Below, in pieces: positions 16,075 to 25,857 of a stretch of 64,000 nucleotides of DNA. A program made the position numbers and the translations under genes. The notes below the pieces were generated by a model. That model was not told where the DNA came from and did not search any database. It was given only the letters and a program-made list of their open reading frames with translations. Numbering within the stretch: the stretch's first letter is position 1; every line of letters starts with the position of its first letter. Source of the stretch: Winogradskyella jejuensis. Its GTDB lineage: Bacteria > Bacteroidota > Bacteroidia > Flavobacteriales > Flavobacteriaceae. The stretch covers positions 1,426,001 to 1,490,000 of the forward strand of contig NZ_FQWS01000001.1 of NCBI RefSeq assembly GCF_900129745.1, read 5' to 3'.

Positions 16075-17694
16075 ATGGTAAATTCAGACCAATCTACGAA
16101 AACGATTTCGTTAGAAAAGTATGGTATTAAAAATGCTAAAATTAACTATCAGTTAGCGCCAGAAACATTACAAGAAATCACCTTGCAAAAGGGGATGGGA
16201 AAAGAAACAAACAATGGTACTTTGGCTATTAATACTGGAAAATTTACAGGACGTTCACCTGAAGATCGTTTCTTAGTTAAAGACGATTATACCAAAGATA
16301 AAATTTGGTGGGGACCATCAAACAAAGCTATATCTCCAGAGAATTTTGATTTTCTTCAGAAGGAAATTGAAAATTATTTAAGTAATAAAGAACTTTTTGT
16401 CCGTGATGGATATGTTTGTGCTGACCCAAAGTACAAAATGAATGTTAGAACGGTGACTGAATACCCTTGGTCAAATATGTTTGTTTACAATATGTTTTTA
16501 AGACCTACGGAAGAGGAGCTTGAAAATTTTAATGAAGAATGGTTGGTTCTTTGTGCTCCAGGATATGCATGTCCACAACCAGAGGAGCACGGTTTACGTC
16601 AAGGAAACTTTTCTATTCTTAATTTTACTAAAAAAATAGCTTTAGTTGCGGGGTCTGCTTACACAGGCGAAATGAAAAAAGGTATTTTCACGGCACTCAA
16701 TTTTATATTACCCGTAGAGAAAAACGTCTTACCAATGCACTGCTCTGCCAATGTTAGTGAAGACGGTGAAACAGCAATTTTCTTTGGTTTATCTGGAACA
16801 GGAAAAACAACACTCTCTACTGATCCTAATCGTAAATTAATTGGAGATGACGAGCATGGATGGACTTCGGAAAACTCTATCTTTAATTTTGAAGGTGGTT
16901 GCTATGCAAAAGTGATTGACCTTTCTGAAGAAAAAGAGCCAGATATTTTTAGAGCTGTAAAGCCTGGTGCAATTTTAGAGAATGTAATTTTTAAAAAAAA
17001 CGGAGAAGTAGACTATATGGATAGTAGCATAACACAAAACACACGTGTAAGTTATCCTATTTATCATATAGATAATATAAAAGTACCATCTTACGCATCT
17101 AACCCAAAAAATATCTTCTTTTTAACCGCAGATGCCTTTGGTGTATTACCTCCAATATCTAAGCTCACGCCAGCACAAGCAGCTTACCATTTTATATCAG
17201 GTTATACTGCAAAAGTTGCTGGTACAGAAGCAGGTGTTAAGGAACCTCAACCGTCATTTTCTGCATGTTTTGGAGCGCCTTTTATGCCTTTGCATCCTAC
17301 AAAGTATGCTGAGATGTTAAGTAAAAAAATGACTGAAGCTGGTGTAAATGTATGGCTTATAAACACAGGCTGGAGTGGCGGTCCTTACGGTGTCGGTTCT
17401 CGTATGAAGCTTAAATATACGCGAGCAATGATTACTGCAGTCCTAAATGGTGATTTAGGTCTTTACAATTATGACGATTACCATATCCATTCTGTATTTG
17501 GAGTGGCACAGCCTCGAGAGTGTCCAGGAGTACCTTCTGGCTTATTAAGTCCAAGAGCAACTTGGAATGATGACAAAGCTTACTACGATATGGCATTCAA
17601 ATTAGCGAATTCGTTTAGAGAGAATTTCAAACAATTTGAATCTTACGCTTCTGAGGAAATCAGACGTGGAGGTCCTCAACGTTATGGTTATTAG
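16075..17694 (+). CDS. pckA: Phosphoenolpyruvate carboxykinase (ATP)
   Basis: PckA converts oxaloacetate and ATP to phosphoenolpyruvate, CO2 and ADP, the entry step of gluconeogenesis (in some Bacteroidota it can run in the fixing direction). The 539-residue product has the PEPCK P-loop GLSGTGKTT near residues 238-246, the metal-binding GDDEHGW just after, GRSPEDRF near residue 61-68, and MPLHPTKYAEML later. Length is normal for the ATP type. Single gene with a bidirectional terminator after it. Confidence 0.98.
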   Translation: MVNSDQSTKTISLEKYGIKNAKINYQLAPETLQEITLQKGMGKETNNGTLAINTGKFTGRSPEDRFLVKDDYTKDKIWWGPSNKAISPENFDFLQKEIENYLSNKELFVRDGYVCADPKYKMNVRTVTEYPWSNMFVYNMFLRPTEEELENFNEEWLVLCAPGYACPQPEEHGLRQGNFSILNFTKKIALVAGSAYTGEMKKGIFTALNFILPVEKNVLPMHCSANVSEDGETAIFFGLSGTGKTTLSTDPNRKLIGDDEHGWTSENSIFNFEGGCYAKVIDLSEEKEPDIFRAVKPGAILENVIFKKNGEVDYMDSSITQNTRVSYPIYHIDNIKVPSYASNPKNIFFLTADAFGVLPPISKLTPAQAAYHFISGYTAKVAGTEAGVKEPQPSFSACFGAPFMPLHPTKYAEMLSKKMTEAGVNVWLINTGWSGGPYGVGSRMKLKYTRAMITAVLNGDLGLYNYDDYHIHSVFGVAQPRECPGVPSGLLSPRATWNDDKAYYDMAFKLANSFRENFKQFESYASEEIRRGGPQRYGY

Positions 17695-17712
17695 AATTCG
17701 ATAAAGAGAAAT

Positions 17713-17745
17713 AAAAAAGCGATTCATTTGTGAATCGCTTTTTTT
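17713..17745. terminator. Bidirectional terminator between pckA and hemD
   Basis: A 14-bp perfect stem (AAAAAAGCGATTCA / TGAATCGCTTTTTT) with a TTTG loop has T-runs on both strands and lies between two convergent genes. Confidence 0.92.
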
Positions 17746-17771
17746 CATTTAATATTTCAATAAATAAGAAA

Positions 17772-18521
17772 CTATTTTCCTTTATTAGCTTCTGTTATGT
17801 ATTTCTTTAAAGCCATAGTCATAGAAGGTGTTTCAGGCGTTGGTGCAGCAATATCTACACGTAATCCTTTTTCTTCAACGGCTTTAATTGTTGTGTTTCC
17901 AAAAACTGCAATACGAGTGTCGTTTTGTTTGAAGTCTGGAAAATTATGAAATAAAGACTCAATACCAGATGGGCTAAAAAACACTAGAATATCGTAATAA
18001 ACATTAGCTAAATCTGATAAATCACTAATTACCGTTTTGTAAAATGTTGCTTGTCTCCAGTTTACACCTAGTTTATCTAATGTTTCAGGAATTATAGGTT
18101 TTACTTTATCCGTTGTTGGTAGTAAAAATGTTTCGTCTTTATACTTCTTAATAAGAGGAGATAATTCCTCAAAAGTGCGCTTACCAACATATATTTTACG
18201 TTTTCTGTAAACAACATATTTTTGTAAGTAGTAAGCAACAGCTTCAGACTGGCAGAAATATTTCATAGTGTCTGGCACTTTAAAACGCATTTCTTCCGCA
18301 ACTCTAAAAAAGTGGTCTACAGAGTTTCTACTTGTTAGGATAATTGCGGTAAACTTAGTGAGGTCAATTTTTTGCTGTCTGATGTCTTTTGCTTCAACAC
18401 CTTCAACATGAATAAATGGTCTAAAATCTACTTTTACCTTCTGGCGCTCTTGTAAGTCGAAATACGGAGAGTTTTCAATTTTAGGCTCTGGTTGCGAAAC
18501 CAATATTGTTTTCACTTTCAT
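17772..18521 (-). CDS. hemD: Uroporphyrinogen-III synthase family protein
   Basis: HemD closes and inverts ring D of hydroxymethylbilane to form uroporphyrinogen III in haem biosynthesis. The family is weakly conserved; recognisable are the two-lobed layout, the phrase AIILTSRNSVDHFF near residue 58-71, and the typical later motif DILVFFSPSGIESLF (about 170-184) followed by AVFGNTTIKAVEEKG. The 249-residue length fits. It is the second gene after DUF4271 on the minus strand, an arrangement common in flavobacteria. Confidence 0.88.
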   Translation of the reverse strand: MKVKTILVSQPEPKIENSPYFDLQERQKVKVDFRPFIHVEGVEAKDIRQQKIDLTKFTAIILTSRNSVDHFFRVAEEMRFKVPDTMKYFCQSEAVAYYLQKYVVYRKRKIYVGKRTFEELSPLIKKYKDETFLLPTTDKVKPIIPETLDKLGVNWRQATFYKTVISDLSDLANVYYDILVFFSPSGIESLFHNFPDFKQNDTRIAVFGNTTIKAVEEKGLRVDIAAPTPETPSMTMALKKYITEANKGK

Positions 18522-18536
18522 ATACTAAACGCTTTT

Positions 18537-19190
18537 TTAACCGAAATAATCCTTAATTACCTTGTACAAAATAACATAAGGTCCAATTTCGAGAGCGCAA
18601 AGATACAATAAAAAATAGAAAGTATGAGAAAGAAGAGCTTTTTGATAGACTTTCAAAAATCTAATAAATCCAATGAGATTAATTAAAAATAAAAGGGTTA
18701 AACCTAAATAAATCACAACCTTTTCATCTAAGTTACTGAATAATAACAAGATGTTAAATAGGATTAAAACTACGGCAGATATGTTTTTGTAAGTAGTTTT
18801 CTGAAAGATATAAAACTTAGAAAATTCTGAAAAGTTAAAAATATAACCCACAAAGCGTTCTATGCCAATTTTTAAAAGCATAAGAGCAGCTATAAAACCA
18901 AAACAAACATACATGAGTTTATTTCCATTAGCAGGCGTATCACTTAACGCTAGATAGGCTATATAGATAAAAATACCAGCAGAAAACACAAAGTTTAGAG
19001 ATAGTAATAAAGAGAATGTATCTAGTCCTTTTCGTTCTCTGGTGTAGAGTTTTAGATATTTATCATTCCATATAACAGAAACAAAATCTATAAATCTTGC
19101 ATTAAAAAGCTGTTTTGCAGATACCACAAGTATCAAGCTTACTAATATAAGACCAACGTAAATGTCTTGAGTTATATATTCTCTGAGCAT
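18537..19190 (-). CDS. DUF4271 membrane protein
   Basis: The 217-residue protein has about six membrane helices and matches DUF4271, a Bacteroidota family usually encoded directly before hemD. The gap to hemD is 15 bases. No biochemical role is known. It is divergent from the mannosyltransferase gene. Confidence 0.85.
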   Translation of the reverse strand: MLREYITQDIYVGLILVSLILVVSAKQLFNARFIDFVSVIWNDKYLKLYTRERKGLDTFSLLLSLNFVFSAGIFIYIAYLALSDTPANGNKLMYVCFGFIAALMLLKIGIERFVGYIFNFSEFSKFYIFQKTTYKNISAVVLILFNILLLFSNLDEKVVIYLGLTLLFLINLIGFIRFLKVYQKALLSHTFYFLLYLCALEIGPYVILYKVIKDYFG

Positions 19191-19271
19191 AAGGCTAAAG
19201 TATAAAGAAATGTTTAAAAATAATTACATATTCCATATGCAATTAATAAACGAGATTATGGAGCAAAACCT

Positions 19272-19279
19272 TACATTTG
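19272..19279 (+). promoter_or_regulatory. Bacteroidota -7 element before the mannosyltransferase
   Basis: TACATTTG fits TAnnTTTG and is 16 bases before the ATG at 19296. It probably serves the three-gene operon to 21831. Confidence 0.5.
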
Positions 19280-19295
19280 CCAAAACGAGTCATCT

Positions 19296-20018
19296 ATGAC
19301 AGATGCTATTGTCATCATACCAACTTATAACGAAAAAGAGAATATACAAGCCATATTAGAGGCTGTATTTGCCTTGTCTACTAATGTTCATGTTCTTGTA
19401 GTTGATGATAATTCTCCAGACGGAACAGCAACTATCGTAAGAGAGTTGCAGCCTATTTTTCAAGATAGATTACATCTTTTGTCTAGGTCAGGGAAAAATG
19501 GTCTAGGTACAGCTTATATTGAAGGTTTTAAGTGGTGTTTGCAGAACCAATATCAATATATTTTTGAAATGGATGCTGACTTTTCTCACGCTCCGAAGGA
19601 TTTATTAAGACTATACGATAAGGTTAGTTCTACCGATGCAGATGTGGTTATTGGGTCACGATATATCAAAGGTGTCAATGTGGTCAATTGGCCGCTTACT
19701 CGAATTTTATTGTCCTACGGTGCTTCGCTATATGTAAAGTTAATAACTGGTATGCGCGTACAAGATCCAACTGCGGGTTTTATTTGCTACAAGCGAAAAG
19801 TATTAGAGACTATAAACCTTGATGAAATAAAGTTTATAGGCTATGCGTTTCAGATAGAGATGAAGTTTAAGGCTTTTAAAAAAGGCTTTAAAATTGTTGA
19901 GATTCCCATTATCTTTACAGACCGAATTAGAGGAAAATCCAAAATGTCTGGAGGTATAATTTCAGAAGCTATTTTTGGTGTTATTAGTCTTAAATGGAAT
20001 AGTTTATTCAAAAAATAA
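19296..20018 (+). CDS. Polyprenol monophosphomannose synthase
   Basis: Family 2 glycosyltransferase of the dolichol-phosphate mannosyltransferase group: it would move a sugar from GDP-mannose (or a related donor) to a polyprenyl phosphate. The 240-residue soluble GT-A domain starts AIVIIPTYNEKENI, has the nucleotide-binding VVDDNSPDGT (about 47-56) and the metal motif DADFSHAP (about 95-102). It lacks C-terminal membrane helices. First gene of a plus-strand set with pyrC and a DUF4296 gene, two bases from pyrC. Confidence 0.9.
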   Translation: MTDAIVIIPTYNEKENIQAILEAVFALSTNVHVLVVDDNSPDGTATIVRELQPIFQDRLHLLSRSGKNGLGTAYIEGFKWCLQNQYQYIFEMDADFSHAPKDLLRLYDKVSSTDADVVIGSRYIKGVNVVNWPLTRILLSYGASLYVKLITGMRVQDPTAGFICYKRKVLETINLDEIKFIGYAFQIEMKFKAFKKGFKIVEIPIIFTDRIRGKSKMSGGIISEAIFGVISLKWNSLFKK

Positions 20019-20020
20019 AT

Positions 20021-21364
20021 ATGAGCAATCAAACCCTTATAAAAAATGCCAAAATTGTAAACGAAGGTTCAATTTTTGAAGGCGATATTCTCATCGAAAA
20101 CGAGATTATTAAAGAAGTAGATACTTCTATTAGCGTTAAATCCGCTGATGTCAAGGTTATTGATGCTGAAGGAAATTACGTATTTCCTGGTATGATTGAT
20201 GATCAAGTACATTTTAGAGAACCTGGCCTTACACATAAAGCAACTATAGAAACTGAATCTAAAGCTGCTATTGCAGGAGGAATTACATCTTTTATAGAGA
20301 TGCCCAATACCAATCCGCAGACAACAACAGTTAAAAAGTTAGATGAAAAATTTGCCATCGCCGCAAAATCGTCTTATGCTAACTATTCGTTTATGTTTGG
20401 AGGTACTAACGATAACCTTGGTGAAATTTTAAAAGTTGACCCAAAATCTGTAGCAGGATTGAAACTTTTTTTGGGTTCATCTACAGGGAATATGTTAGTG
20501 GATGACCCTGAGGTTTTGGAGAAAATATTTTCTAGTACAGATATGGTTATTTCTGTGCATTGCGAGGATGAAGCAACGATTAGAAAAAACTTAGCAAAAT
20601 ATAAAGAGCAATATGGAGATGATATTCCAATGGAATTACATCCTGTAATACGTAGTGAAGAAGCTTGCTATTTGTCTTCATCAAAAGCTATAGAGTTGGC
20701 TAAAAAAACAGGAGCAAGACTTCATGTATTTCACTTATCTACTGCTAAGGAGACCGAATTATTTACGAATAAAATTCCTTTAAAGGATAAAAAAATCACA
20801 GCTGAAGTTTGCATTCATCACCTATGGTTTACAGACGAAGATTACAAAACAAAAGGAAGTCGTATTAAATGGAATCCTGCTGTAAAAACAGCTGAAGATA
20901 GAGATGGACTTTGGAAAGCGCTACTAGATGGTCGTATAGATGTTATAGCAACAGATCACGCGCCACATACTATCGAAGAAAAAGACAATTCATATACAAG
21001 TGCCCCTTCAGGTGGACCTTTGGTGCAGCATGCTTTTGTGGCATTATTAGAAGCCTATCACAAGGGTAAAATATCTTTAGAACAGATAGTTCAAAAAGCA
21101 GCACATAATCCGGCAATACTTTTCAATGTTGAAAAACGAGGCTATATTAAGGAAGGCTATTATGCCGATTTAGTTATTGCAGATTTAAATAGTCCTTGGA
21201 CCGTAAACAAGGAAAATATTTTATATAAATGTGGTTGGTCTCCTTTTGAAGGTAATACCTTTAAAAGTAGAATTACACATACGTTTGTAAATGGTCATCT
21301 AGCATACAATAATTTTAAAGTTTTAGATGTTAAAGCAGGAAAGCGCTTGACTTTTGATAGATAA
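20021..21364 (+). CDS. pyrC: Dihydroorotase
   Basis: Zinc enzyme of pyrimidine biosynthesis that cyclises carbamoyl aspartate to dihydroorotate. The 447-residue type I (amidohydrolase) product has the metal-binding DDQVHFREPG, the substrate loop MPNTNPQT, the histidines in VHCEDE and LHVFHLST, and the catalytic ATDHAPHT. All of these are intact, so it is likely an active enzyme and not an inactive PyrC-like subunit. Starts two bases after the mannosyltransferase gene. Confidence 0.95.
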   Translation: MSNQTLIKNAKIVNEGSIFEGDILIENEIIKEVDTSISVKSADVKVIDAEGNYVFPGMIDDQVHFREPGLTHKATIETESKAAIAGGITSFIEMPNTNPQTTTVKKLDEKFAIAAKSSYANYSFMFGGTNDNLGEILKVDPKSVAGLKLFLGSSTGNMLVDDPEVLEKIFSSTDMVISVHCEDEATIRKNLAKYKEQYGDDIPMELHPVIRSEEACYLSSSKAIELAKKTGARLHVFHLSTAKETELFTNKIPLKDKKITAEVCIHHLWFTDEDYKTKGSRIKWNPAVKTAEDRDGLWKALLDGRIDVIATDHAPHTIEEKDNSYTSAPSGGPLVQHAFVALLEAYHKGKISLEQIVQKAAHNPAILFNVEKRGYIKEGYYADLVIADLNSPWTVNKENILYKCGWSPFEGNTFKSRITHTFVNGHLAYNNFKVLDVKAGKRLTFDR

Positions 21365-21366
21365 TA

Positions 21367-21831
21367 ATGAGACACCTATTTTTTTTAATACTAGCAATAC
21401 TGTCGCTATTGAGTTGTGAGCCAAAGTTAAAGCCTGATAAGCCGGATAATCTGATTGCTGAAGATAAAATGACAGATGTGCTCTACGATATGTTTATTGT
21501 AAGTTCAGCAAAAGGAATAAGTAGAACTAAATTTGAAAAGATAGGATTAAACCCCGAGCAATACATTCTAAAAAAGCATAATATAGATAGTTTACAATTT
21601 GCCCAGAGTAACGACTATTATGCGCATGATGTTGAGGTTTATAAGGCTATGATAGAGACTATAAAATCTAGGTTATCAGCAGAAAAAGAAAAATATAAGG
21701 CTATAGAAAAAGAAGAACAGGAGGAGAAAAAACGTCAAAAAGATTCTTTAAGAAAATTACGTCAAGCTAATAAAACAAAAGAAAAATTGATTGACCCTCC
21801 ATCTAGAGTTAAGGAAATAGGCAAAGACTAA
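21367..21831 (+). CDS. DUF4296 lipoprotein
   Basis: The 154-residue protein has a signal sequence and lipobox (LLSC, Cys17), a DUF4296 core (about 30-95; MTDVLYDMFIVSSAK) and a highly charged Lys/Glu-rich helical tail. The family is Bacteroidota-specific without known function. It follows pyrC by two bases and its end overlaps the convergent epimerase gene by four. Confidence 0.85.
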   Translation: MRHLFFLILAILSLLSCEPKLKPDKPDNLIAEDKMTDVLYDMFIVSSAKGISRTKFEKIGLNPEQYILKKHNIDSLQFAQSNDYYAHDVEVYKAMIETIKSRLSAEKEKYKAIEKEEQEEKKRQKDSLRKLRQANKTKEKLIDPPSRVKEIGKD

Positions 21832-22847
21832 AGTTTTAAATCCTTCAAATACAAATTAGAAACATCTTTTATGGATTTTTCAATGGCTATAAAATTGTAA
21901 TTCAAAGCAGCTTTTATTTTAGAATTATCGTGTTTTGTAACAGAAGTTAGTGTATTTGCAAGTTGTTTAGATAATTGTCTTCGTTTTCCAAATAACTTAT
22001 GCTTTAGCCAATCTAATCGCCATAGAATTTCTAATTGCCAAGGTTGAACTAGCTTTTGCTTTTTAGAAACCCCAAGAGCCTTAGCTGCTTTTTCATTAAA
22101 ATCTTTAAACAATAGATTTTCTGCAATTAAAATGTAACCTTCATTTTTTATGGAGCTTTCCATGAGATTAATTATGATGTTTGTAACATCTAAAACATCG
22201 ATATAACTCGATCCACCTTTGGTGTAAAAATTTAATCCTTTATAAATCTGATTAAACAAGCTTCCACTTCCGCCACTTCTCCAAAAGCCAGGGCCTAATA
22301 TTATACCAGGATTTACGATTACAACGTCAAGTCCTTCTTGAGAACCACGCCAAACTTCAAGCTCAGCGCCATATTTGGTAATTGCATATACACTATTGTC
22401 TTCTTCGGGATTCCATGGTGTTGTTTCGGTGATTAAAGTTTCAGGATTATTGTTATGTCCAATAGCAGCAATAGAACTCACATAACAGAGCTTTTCAACT
22501 TTATTAGAGATAGACAAGTTTACAATATTTGCAGTCCCTTCAATATTTATTTTTCTGAGCGTTTTGTATTTGTCGGGTTCAAAAGATATAAAGGCAGCGC
22601 AATGGTAAACAAAAGAGATGTCTTTAAAAGCGTCTTGTAGTTTAGGTACATCAGTAATGTCAGCTTCTAGCCATTCTATGTTATTGTAGAGTGTTTCCCA
22701 ATCTTCAGAATAATAAGAAAACACATGCTTTACTTTTTCTAGTTTATGGGCACGACGATAAATAGCTTTCACCTTTTCGCCTTTAGAAATGAGTTTATAA
22801 AGTAAATGAGAACCAACCAAGCCAGTTCCGCCGGTAACTAAAATCAT
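21828..22847 (-). CDS. NAD-dependent epimerase/dehydratase
   Basis: Extended short-chain dehydrogenase of 339 residues with the N-terminal nucleotide motif MILVTGGTGLVGSHLL and the catalytic triad region SSIAAIG...YAITKYGAE (Tyr and Lys in YxxxK). The substrate is unknown; relatives act on nucleotide sugars or hydroxyacyl intermediates. I chose the ATG at 22847, because the in-frame start at 22913 would add 22 residues that overlap the tyrS promoter and have no counterpart in the fold. Confidence 0.85.
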   Translation of the reverse strand: MILVTGGTGLVGSHLLYKLISKGEKVKAIYRRAHKLEKVKHVFSYYSEDWETLYNNIEWLEADITDVPKLQDAFKDISFVYHCAAFISFEPDKYKTLRKINIEGTANIVNLSISNKVEKLCYVSSIAAIGHNNNPETLITETTPWNPEEDNSVYAITKYGAELEVWRGSQEGLDVVIVNPGIILGPGFWRSGGSGSLFNQIYKGLNFYTKGGSSYIDVLDVTNIIINLMESSIKNEGYILIAENLLFKDFNEKAAKALGVSKKQKLVQPWQLEILWRLDWLKHKLFGKRRQLSKQLANTLTSVTKHDNSKIKAALNYNFIAIEKSIKDVSNLYLKDLKL

Positions 22848-22879
22848 AGTAACGAAGGTAGTGTTTTTTACATTTGTCT

Positions 22880-22909
22880 TTTGTGTTTTAAAGTGGAAAC
22901 ATATCTTTG
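22880..22909 (+). promoter_or_regulatory. Complete Bacteroidota promoter of tyrS
   Basis: TTTG at 22880-22883, an 18-base spacer, then TATCTTTG at 22902-22909: both elements of the phylum's sigma consensus with good spacing. It is 28 bases before the tyrS ATG. Confidence 0.7.
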
Positions 22910-22937
22910 CCAAACTAATTTTAGATATTAATACCCA

Positions 22938-24236
22938 ATGGGAAAGAATTTTGTTGAAGAGTTAAAATGGAGAGGTATGCTACACGACAGTATGCCTGGT
23001 GTAGAAGAGCACTTAAGTGAAGCCATGCGAAGTGCTTATGTAGGTTTTGATCCAACAGCAGATTCTTTACACATAGGAAACTTAGTACCAATAATGTTAT
23101 TGGCGCATTACCAACGCTGCGGTCATCAGCCAGTGGCCTTGGTGGGTGGAGCAACAGGTATGATTGGTGACCCATCAGGAAAGTCTAGCGAACGTAATTT
23201 ATTAGACGAAGCGACACTACGTCATAACCAAGAAGCCATAAAAGCACAGCTAGCTCATTTTTTAGATTTTGAAAGTGATGCTCCTAATGCTGCAAAATTG
23301 GTGAATAACTACGATTGGATGAAGGAATTTTCATTCCTAGAATTTATCCGTGATGTAGGTAAGCACATTACCGTAAACTACATGATGGCAAAAGATTCTG
23401 TGAAGAATAGAATCTCTGGAGAATCGTCCAGTGACGGAATGAGTTTTACCGAATTCACCTACCAATTGGTACAAGGCTATGATTTTTTACATCTATATAG
23501 AACGGATAATTGTACTATACAGATGGGCGGAAGTGACCAATGGGGCAACATTACTACTGGAACAGAATTAATTCGTCGTATTGGTAATGGTAAAGGATTT
23601 GCGATAACTTGTCCATTGATTACAAAGAGTGATGGTTCTAAATTTGGTAAGTCCGAAGGCGGTAATGTTTGGTTAGATGCTAAGCGTACATCACCATATA
23701 AGTTTTACCAATATTGGTTAAACTCTAGTGATGAAGATGCAGAGAAATATATTAAAATCTTCACATTTTTAGAGCAAGATGATATTGCTTCAATTGTAGA
23801 AACTCACAAAGAAGCACCACATTTAAGAGGACTTCAAAAGCGATTAGCACAAGAGATTACAACAATGGTGCATTCTGAAGAAGATTTTAAAAATGCAGAA
23901 AAAGCGTCTAATGTTTTATTTAGTAAAACCTTTAAAACAGATATCGCAACTATAGACGAAAAAACGTTTTTAGATGTGTTTGAAGGTGTGCCTCAAGCCG
24001 AAATTACTAAAGCAGATTTTGATGCTGGTTTAGATATGATTGCTGCTCTCGCTGCAAAAACGGAATTTTTAAGTTCTAATGGAGAAGCACGTCGCGCACT
24101 TAAAGAAAACTCTGTATCTGTTAATAAAGAGAAAGTTAAAGAAGACTATATTATCTCTTCAGACGATTTGATTAATGGTAAGTATGTTATCCTTAACAAA
24201 GGGAAGCGTAATACATATATCATCAAGGTAGTGTAA
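22938..24236 (+). CDS. tyrS: Tyrosine--tRNA ligase
   Basis: Class I synthetase charging tRNA-Tyr. The 432-residue product has the HIGH-like motif in [13 protein letters not shown] (about 34-46), the KMSKS-equivalent KFGKSEGG (about 236-243) and a C-terminal S4-like RNA-binding domain with [20 protein letters not shown]. Complete, normal length. Single gene with its own strong promoter. Confidence 0.98.
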   Translation: MGKNFVEELKWRGMLHDSMPGVEEHLSEAMRSAYVGFDPTADSLHIGNLVPIMLLAHYQRCGHQPVALVGGATGMIGDPSGKSSERNLLDEATLRHNQEAIKAQLAHFLDFESDAPNAAKLVNNYDWMKEFSFLEFIRDVGKHITVNYMMAKDSVKNRISGESSSDGMSFTEFTYQLVQGYDFLHLYRTDNCTIQMGGSDQWGNITTGTELIRRIGNGKGFAITCPLITKSDGSKFGKSEGGNVWLDAKRTSPYKFYQYWLNSSDEDAEKYIKIFTFLEQDDIASIVETHKEAPHLRGLQKRLAQEITTMVHSEEDFKNAEKASNVLFSKTFKTDIATIDEKTFLDVFEGVPQAEITKADFDAGLDMIAALAAKTEFLSSNGEARRALKENSVSVNKEKVKEDYIISSDDLINGKYVILNKGKRNTYIIKVV

Positions 24237-24241
24237 AACAA

Positions 24242-24269
24242 AAATGCCCGGAGAAGCCTCCGAGCATTT
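24242..24269. terminator. Hairpin terminator between tyrS and the YHS gene
   Basis: Imperfect stem ATGCCCGGAG / CTCCGAGCAT with an AAGC loop, with short T-runs on both strands, between two convergent genes. Confidence 0.65.
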
Positions 24270-24319
24270 CCAACCAATCAATCAACTTTCAACTATTATT
24301 AATTTTTCTTTTTCAAAAA

Positions 24320-24760
24320 TTAATTTTTAATAGCCTCCCAATTTTGGTCGGCTTTTTTCTGTAAACCTTTCACATTATTTTTTTTCCATTTTTTTAGAGT
24401 ATTTATTCCCCAAGAATTGTAGAATAAATAAAGCTTTCCATCTCTTATTTCAAAGGTTTCTGGGTCAACACCTACTTTTTTAGAATCTACAGCTACGGCA
24501 TAAGCGCAATAGCCACCATATTGCGGAATATAGTTTTCAGGAGCTTTTAAAAATGCATCTAAATTTTTCTGCGAGGCAAACTTATACTTTACATTATCGT
24601 ACGTAGTGGTAAAATTTTTATCACCTTCAATGGCTTTATTGTTAAAATATTCGACTACATCATAACCTTCTGCCACATAGCCTTTTTTTATATTGTAGTC
24701 TATAGATTGCGCATTAATGCTGGTAATACTAATTAAGAAAATTAAAAGTGTGAGTTTCAT
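24320..24760 (-). CDS. Secreted YHS-domain protein
   Basis: The 146-residue protein has an N-terminal signal peptide (first 17 or so residues, ending INA-QS) and one YHS domain (about 28-75; GYDVVEYF..., with YGGYCAYAVA), a small metal-associated domain seen in periplasmic copper and related proteins. The family in flavobacteria is usually encoded alone, as here. A metal ligand role is inference. Confidence 0.8.
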   Translation of the reverse strand: MKLTLLIFLISITSINAQSIDYNIKKGYVAEGYDVVEYFNNKAIEGDKNFTTTYDNVKYKFASQKNLDAFLKAPENYIPQYGGYCAYAVAVDSKKVGVDPETFEIRDGKLYLFYNSWGINTLKKWKKNNVKGLQKKADQNWEAIKN

Positions 24761-24805
24761 AGTGTCATTAGTTATAGATACTATGTCGAAAAGAGTTGTG
24801 GAGTC

Positions 24806-25786
24806 TTACAAAACCATAAGATTGCAACCACGAATATCAGAATTGTCAAAACGCCCAATAACTTCAAAAGAATTATCATCATAAACTTTACCTAAGTCTT
24901 GGGTTGCAATAAAGGCGCAAGAATTAATATTTGCTAAATCAATGATATTTAATCCACCAGATTTTCCTTTGTTCTGTATGCTAAGCGCATCTTCCGTATC
25001 ACGTGTTAAAACTTTCATCCAAGGCGGACATTCAAAAACTCCTTTTCCTTTTGAGTACCCTTGGCTTAATAATTCGGTCATGCCGTACTCGCTATGAATA
25101 TGATTAACTCCAAAACCTCTTTTTAAGATAGCATGTAACTCTGTGCGAATCATTTCTTTTCTTCGACCCTTCATGCCTCCAGTTTCCATAACTATGGTGT
25201 GTTTTAGATTGAAGTCAAAGTTTTCAGCCAAATCTAATAAAGCAAATGAAACCCCAATAAGCAAAACCTTTTGTTTTCGTTCTTCAAGTTGAAGAAGCGT
25301 TTTAGCTAATTCATCTAAATTATTTAAATAGAAACCACTTTCAGGCTGTTTAGAGTTTTTAATTAAATCTTCTGCCATATATATTAAAGAAGACCCGTCA
25401 CGTTCTAAATAAGAAGGTAATAAGGCCAAAACAACATAATCTTCTATATTGCCATAGAAGTGGGTGAAGCCTTTTCTAAAACTCGTTTTATATATGCTTA
25501 AGTCTGTAACATGATGTTTACTTGTTGTACTTCCTGTTGTACCAGAACTTGTAAAGGTTTTTTCGATAGGATTTCTTGAGCTTAAAACCTCATGTGATTT
25601 AAAAAATTGAATGGGTAAAAACGGGATATCTTCAATGGCTTTTATATCGGAAGGATGCTTAAATAACAAGTCGCAAAACGAACGATAGACCGAATTATGT
25701 TCAAACTGAAATCTAAAAACCTCCAAGGCCAAATCTTTAAATTCTTTTTCTGAATTTATATTGAAAATTCTGTCCGTTTCTATCAT
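24806..25786 (-). CDS. Acyl-protein synthetase (LuxE-like)
   Basis: The 326-residue protein belongs to the acyl-adenylating superfamily related to LuxE and coenzyme F390 synthetase. The adenylate-binding signature is TFTSSGTTGSTTSKHH (about 82-97), followed by the HSEYGMTELLSQ region (about 235-246). A short length without a C-terminal carrier domain fits the LuxE type. In flavobacteria such genes often act in acyl transfer of unknown substrate. It is 71 bases after the terminator of the exported-protein gene, so it is a separate unit. Confidence 0.8.
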   Translation of the reverse strand: MIETDRIFNINSEKEFKDLALEVFRFQFEHNSVYRSFCDLLFKHPSDIKAIEDIPFLPIQFFKSHEVLSSRNPIEKTFTSSGTTGSTTSKHHVTDLSIYKTSFRKGFTHFYGNIEDYVVLALLPSYLERDGSSLIYMAEDLIKNSKQPESGFYLNNLDELAKTLLQLEERKQKVLLIGVSFALLDLAENFDFNLKHTIVMETGGMKGRRKEMIRTELHAILKRGFGVNHIHSEYGMTELLSQGYSKGKGVFECPPWMKVLTRDTEDALSIQNKGKSGGLNIIDLANINSCAFIATQDLGKVYDDNSFEVIGRFDNSDIRGCNLMVL

Positions 25787-25806
25787 GTTGTAAAATTAAG
25801 CAAAAC

Positions 25807-25836
25807 AAAAAGCGCTACCAATGGGTAGCGCTTTTT
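25807..25836 (-). terminator. Strong terminator after the exported T9SS protein
   Basis: A 13-bp perfect stem (AAAAAGCGCTACC / GGTAGCGCTTTTT) with loop AATG. It follows the stop of the minus-strand gene at 25858 and can work on both strands. Confidence 0.9.
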
Positions 25837-25857
25837 AGACTTAAAAAATCTTTATGC

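Noticed and set aside
22848..22913. Upstream in-frame start for the epimerase gene
   Set aside because: The extra 22 residues overlap the complete tyrS promoter and precede the nucleotide-binding motif at which the fold begins.
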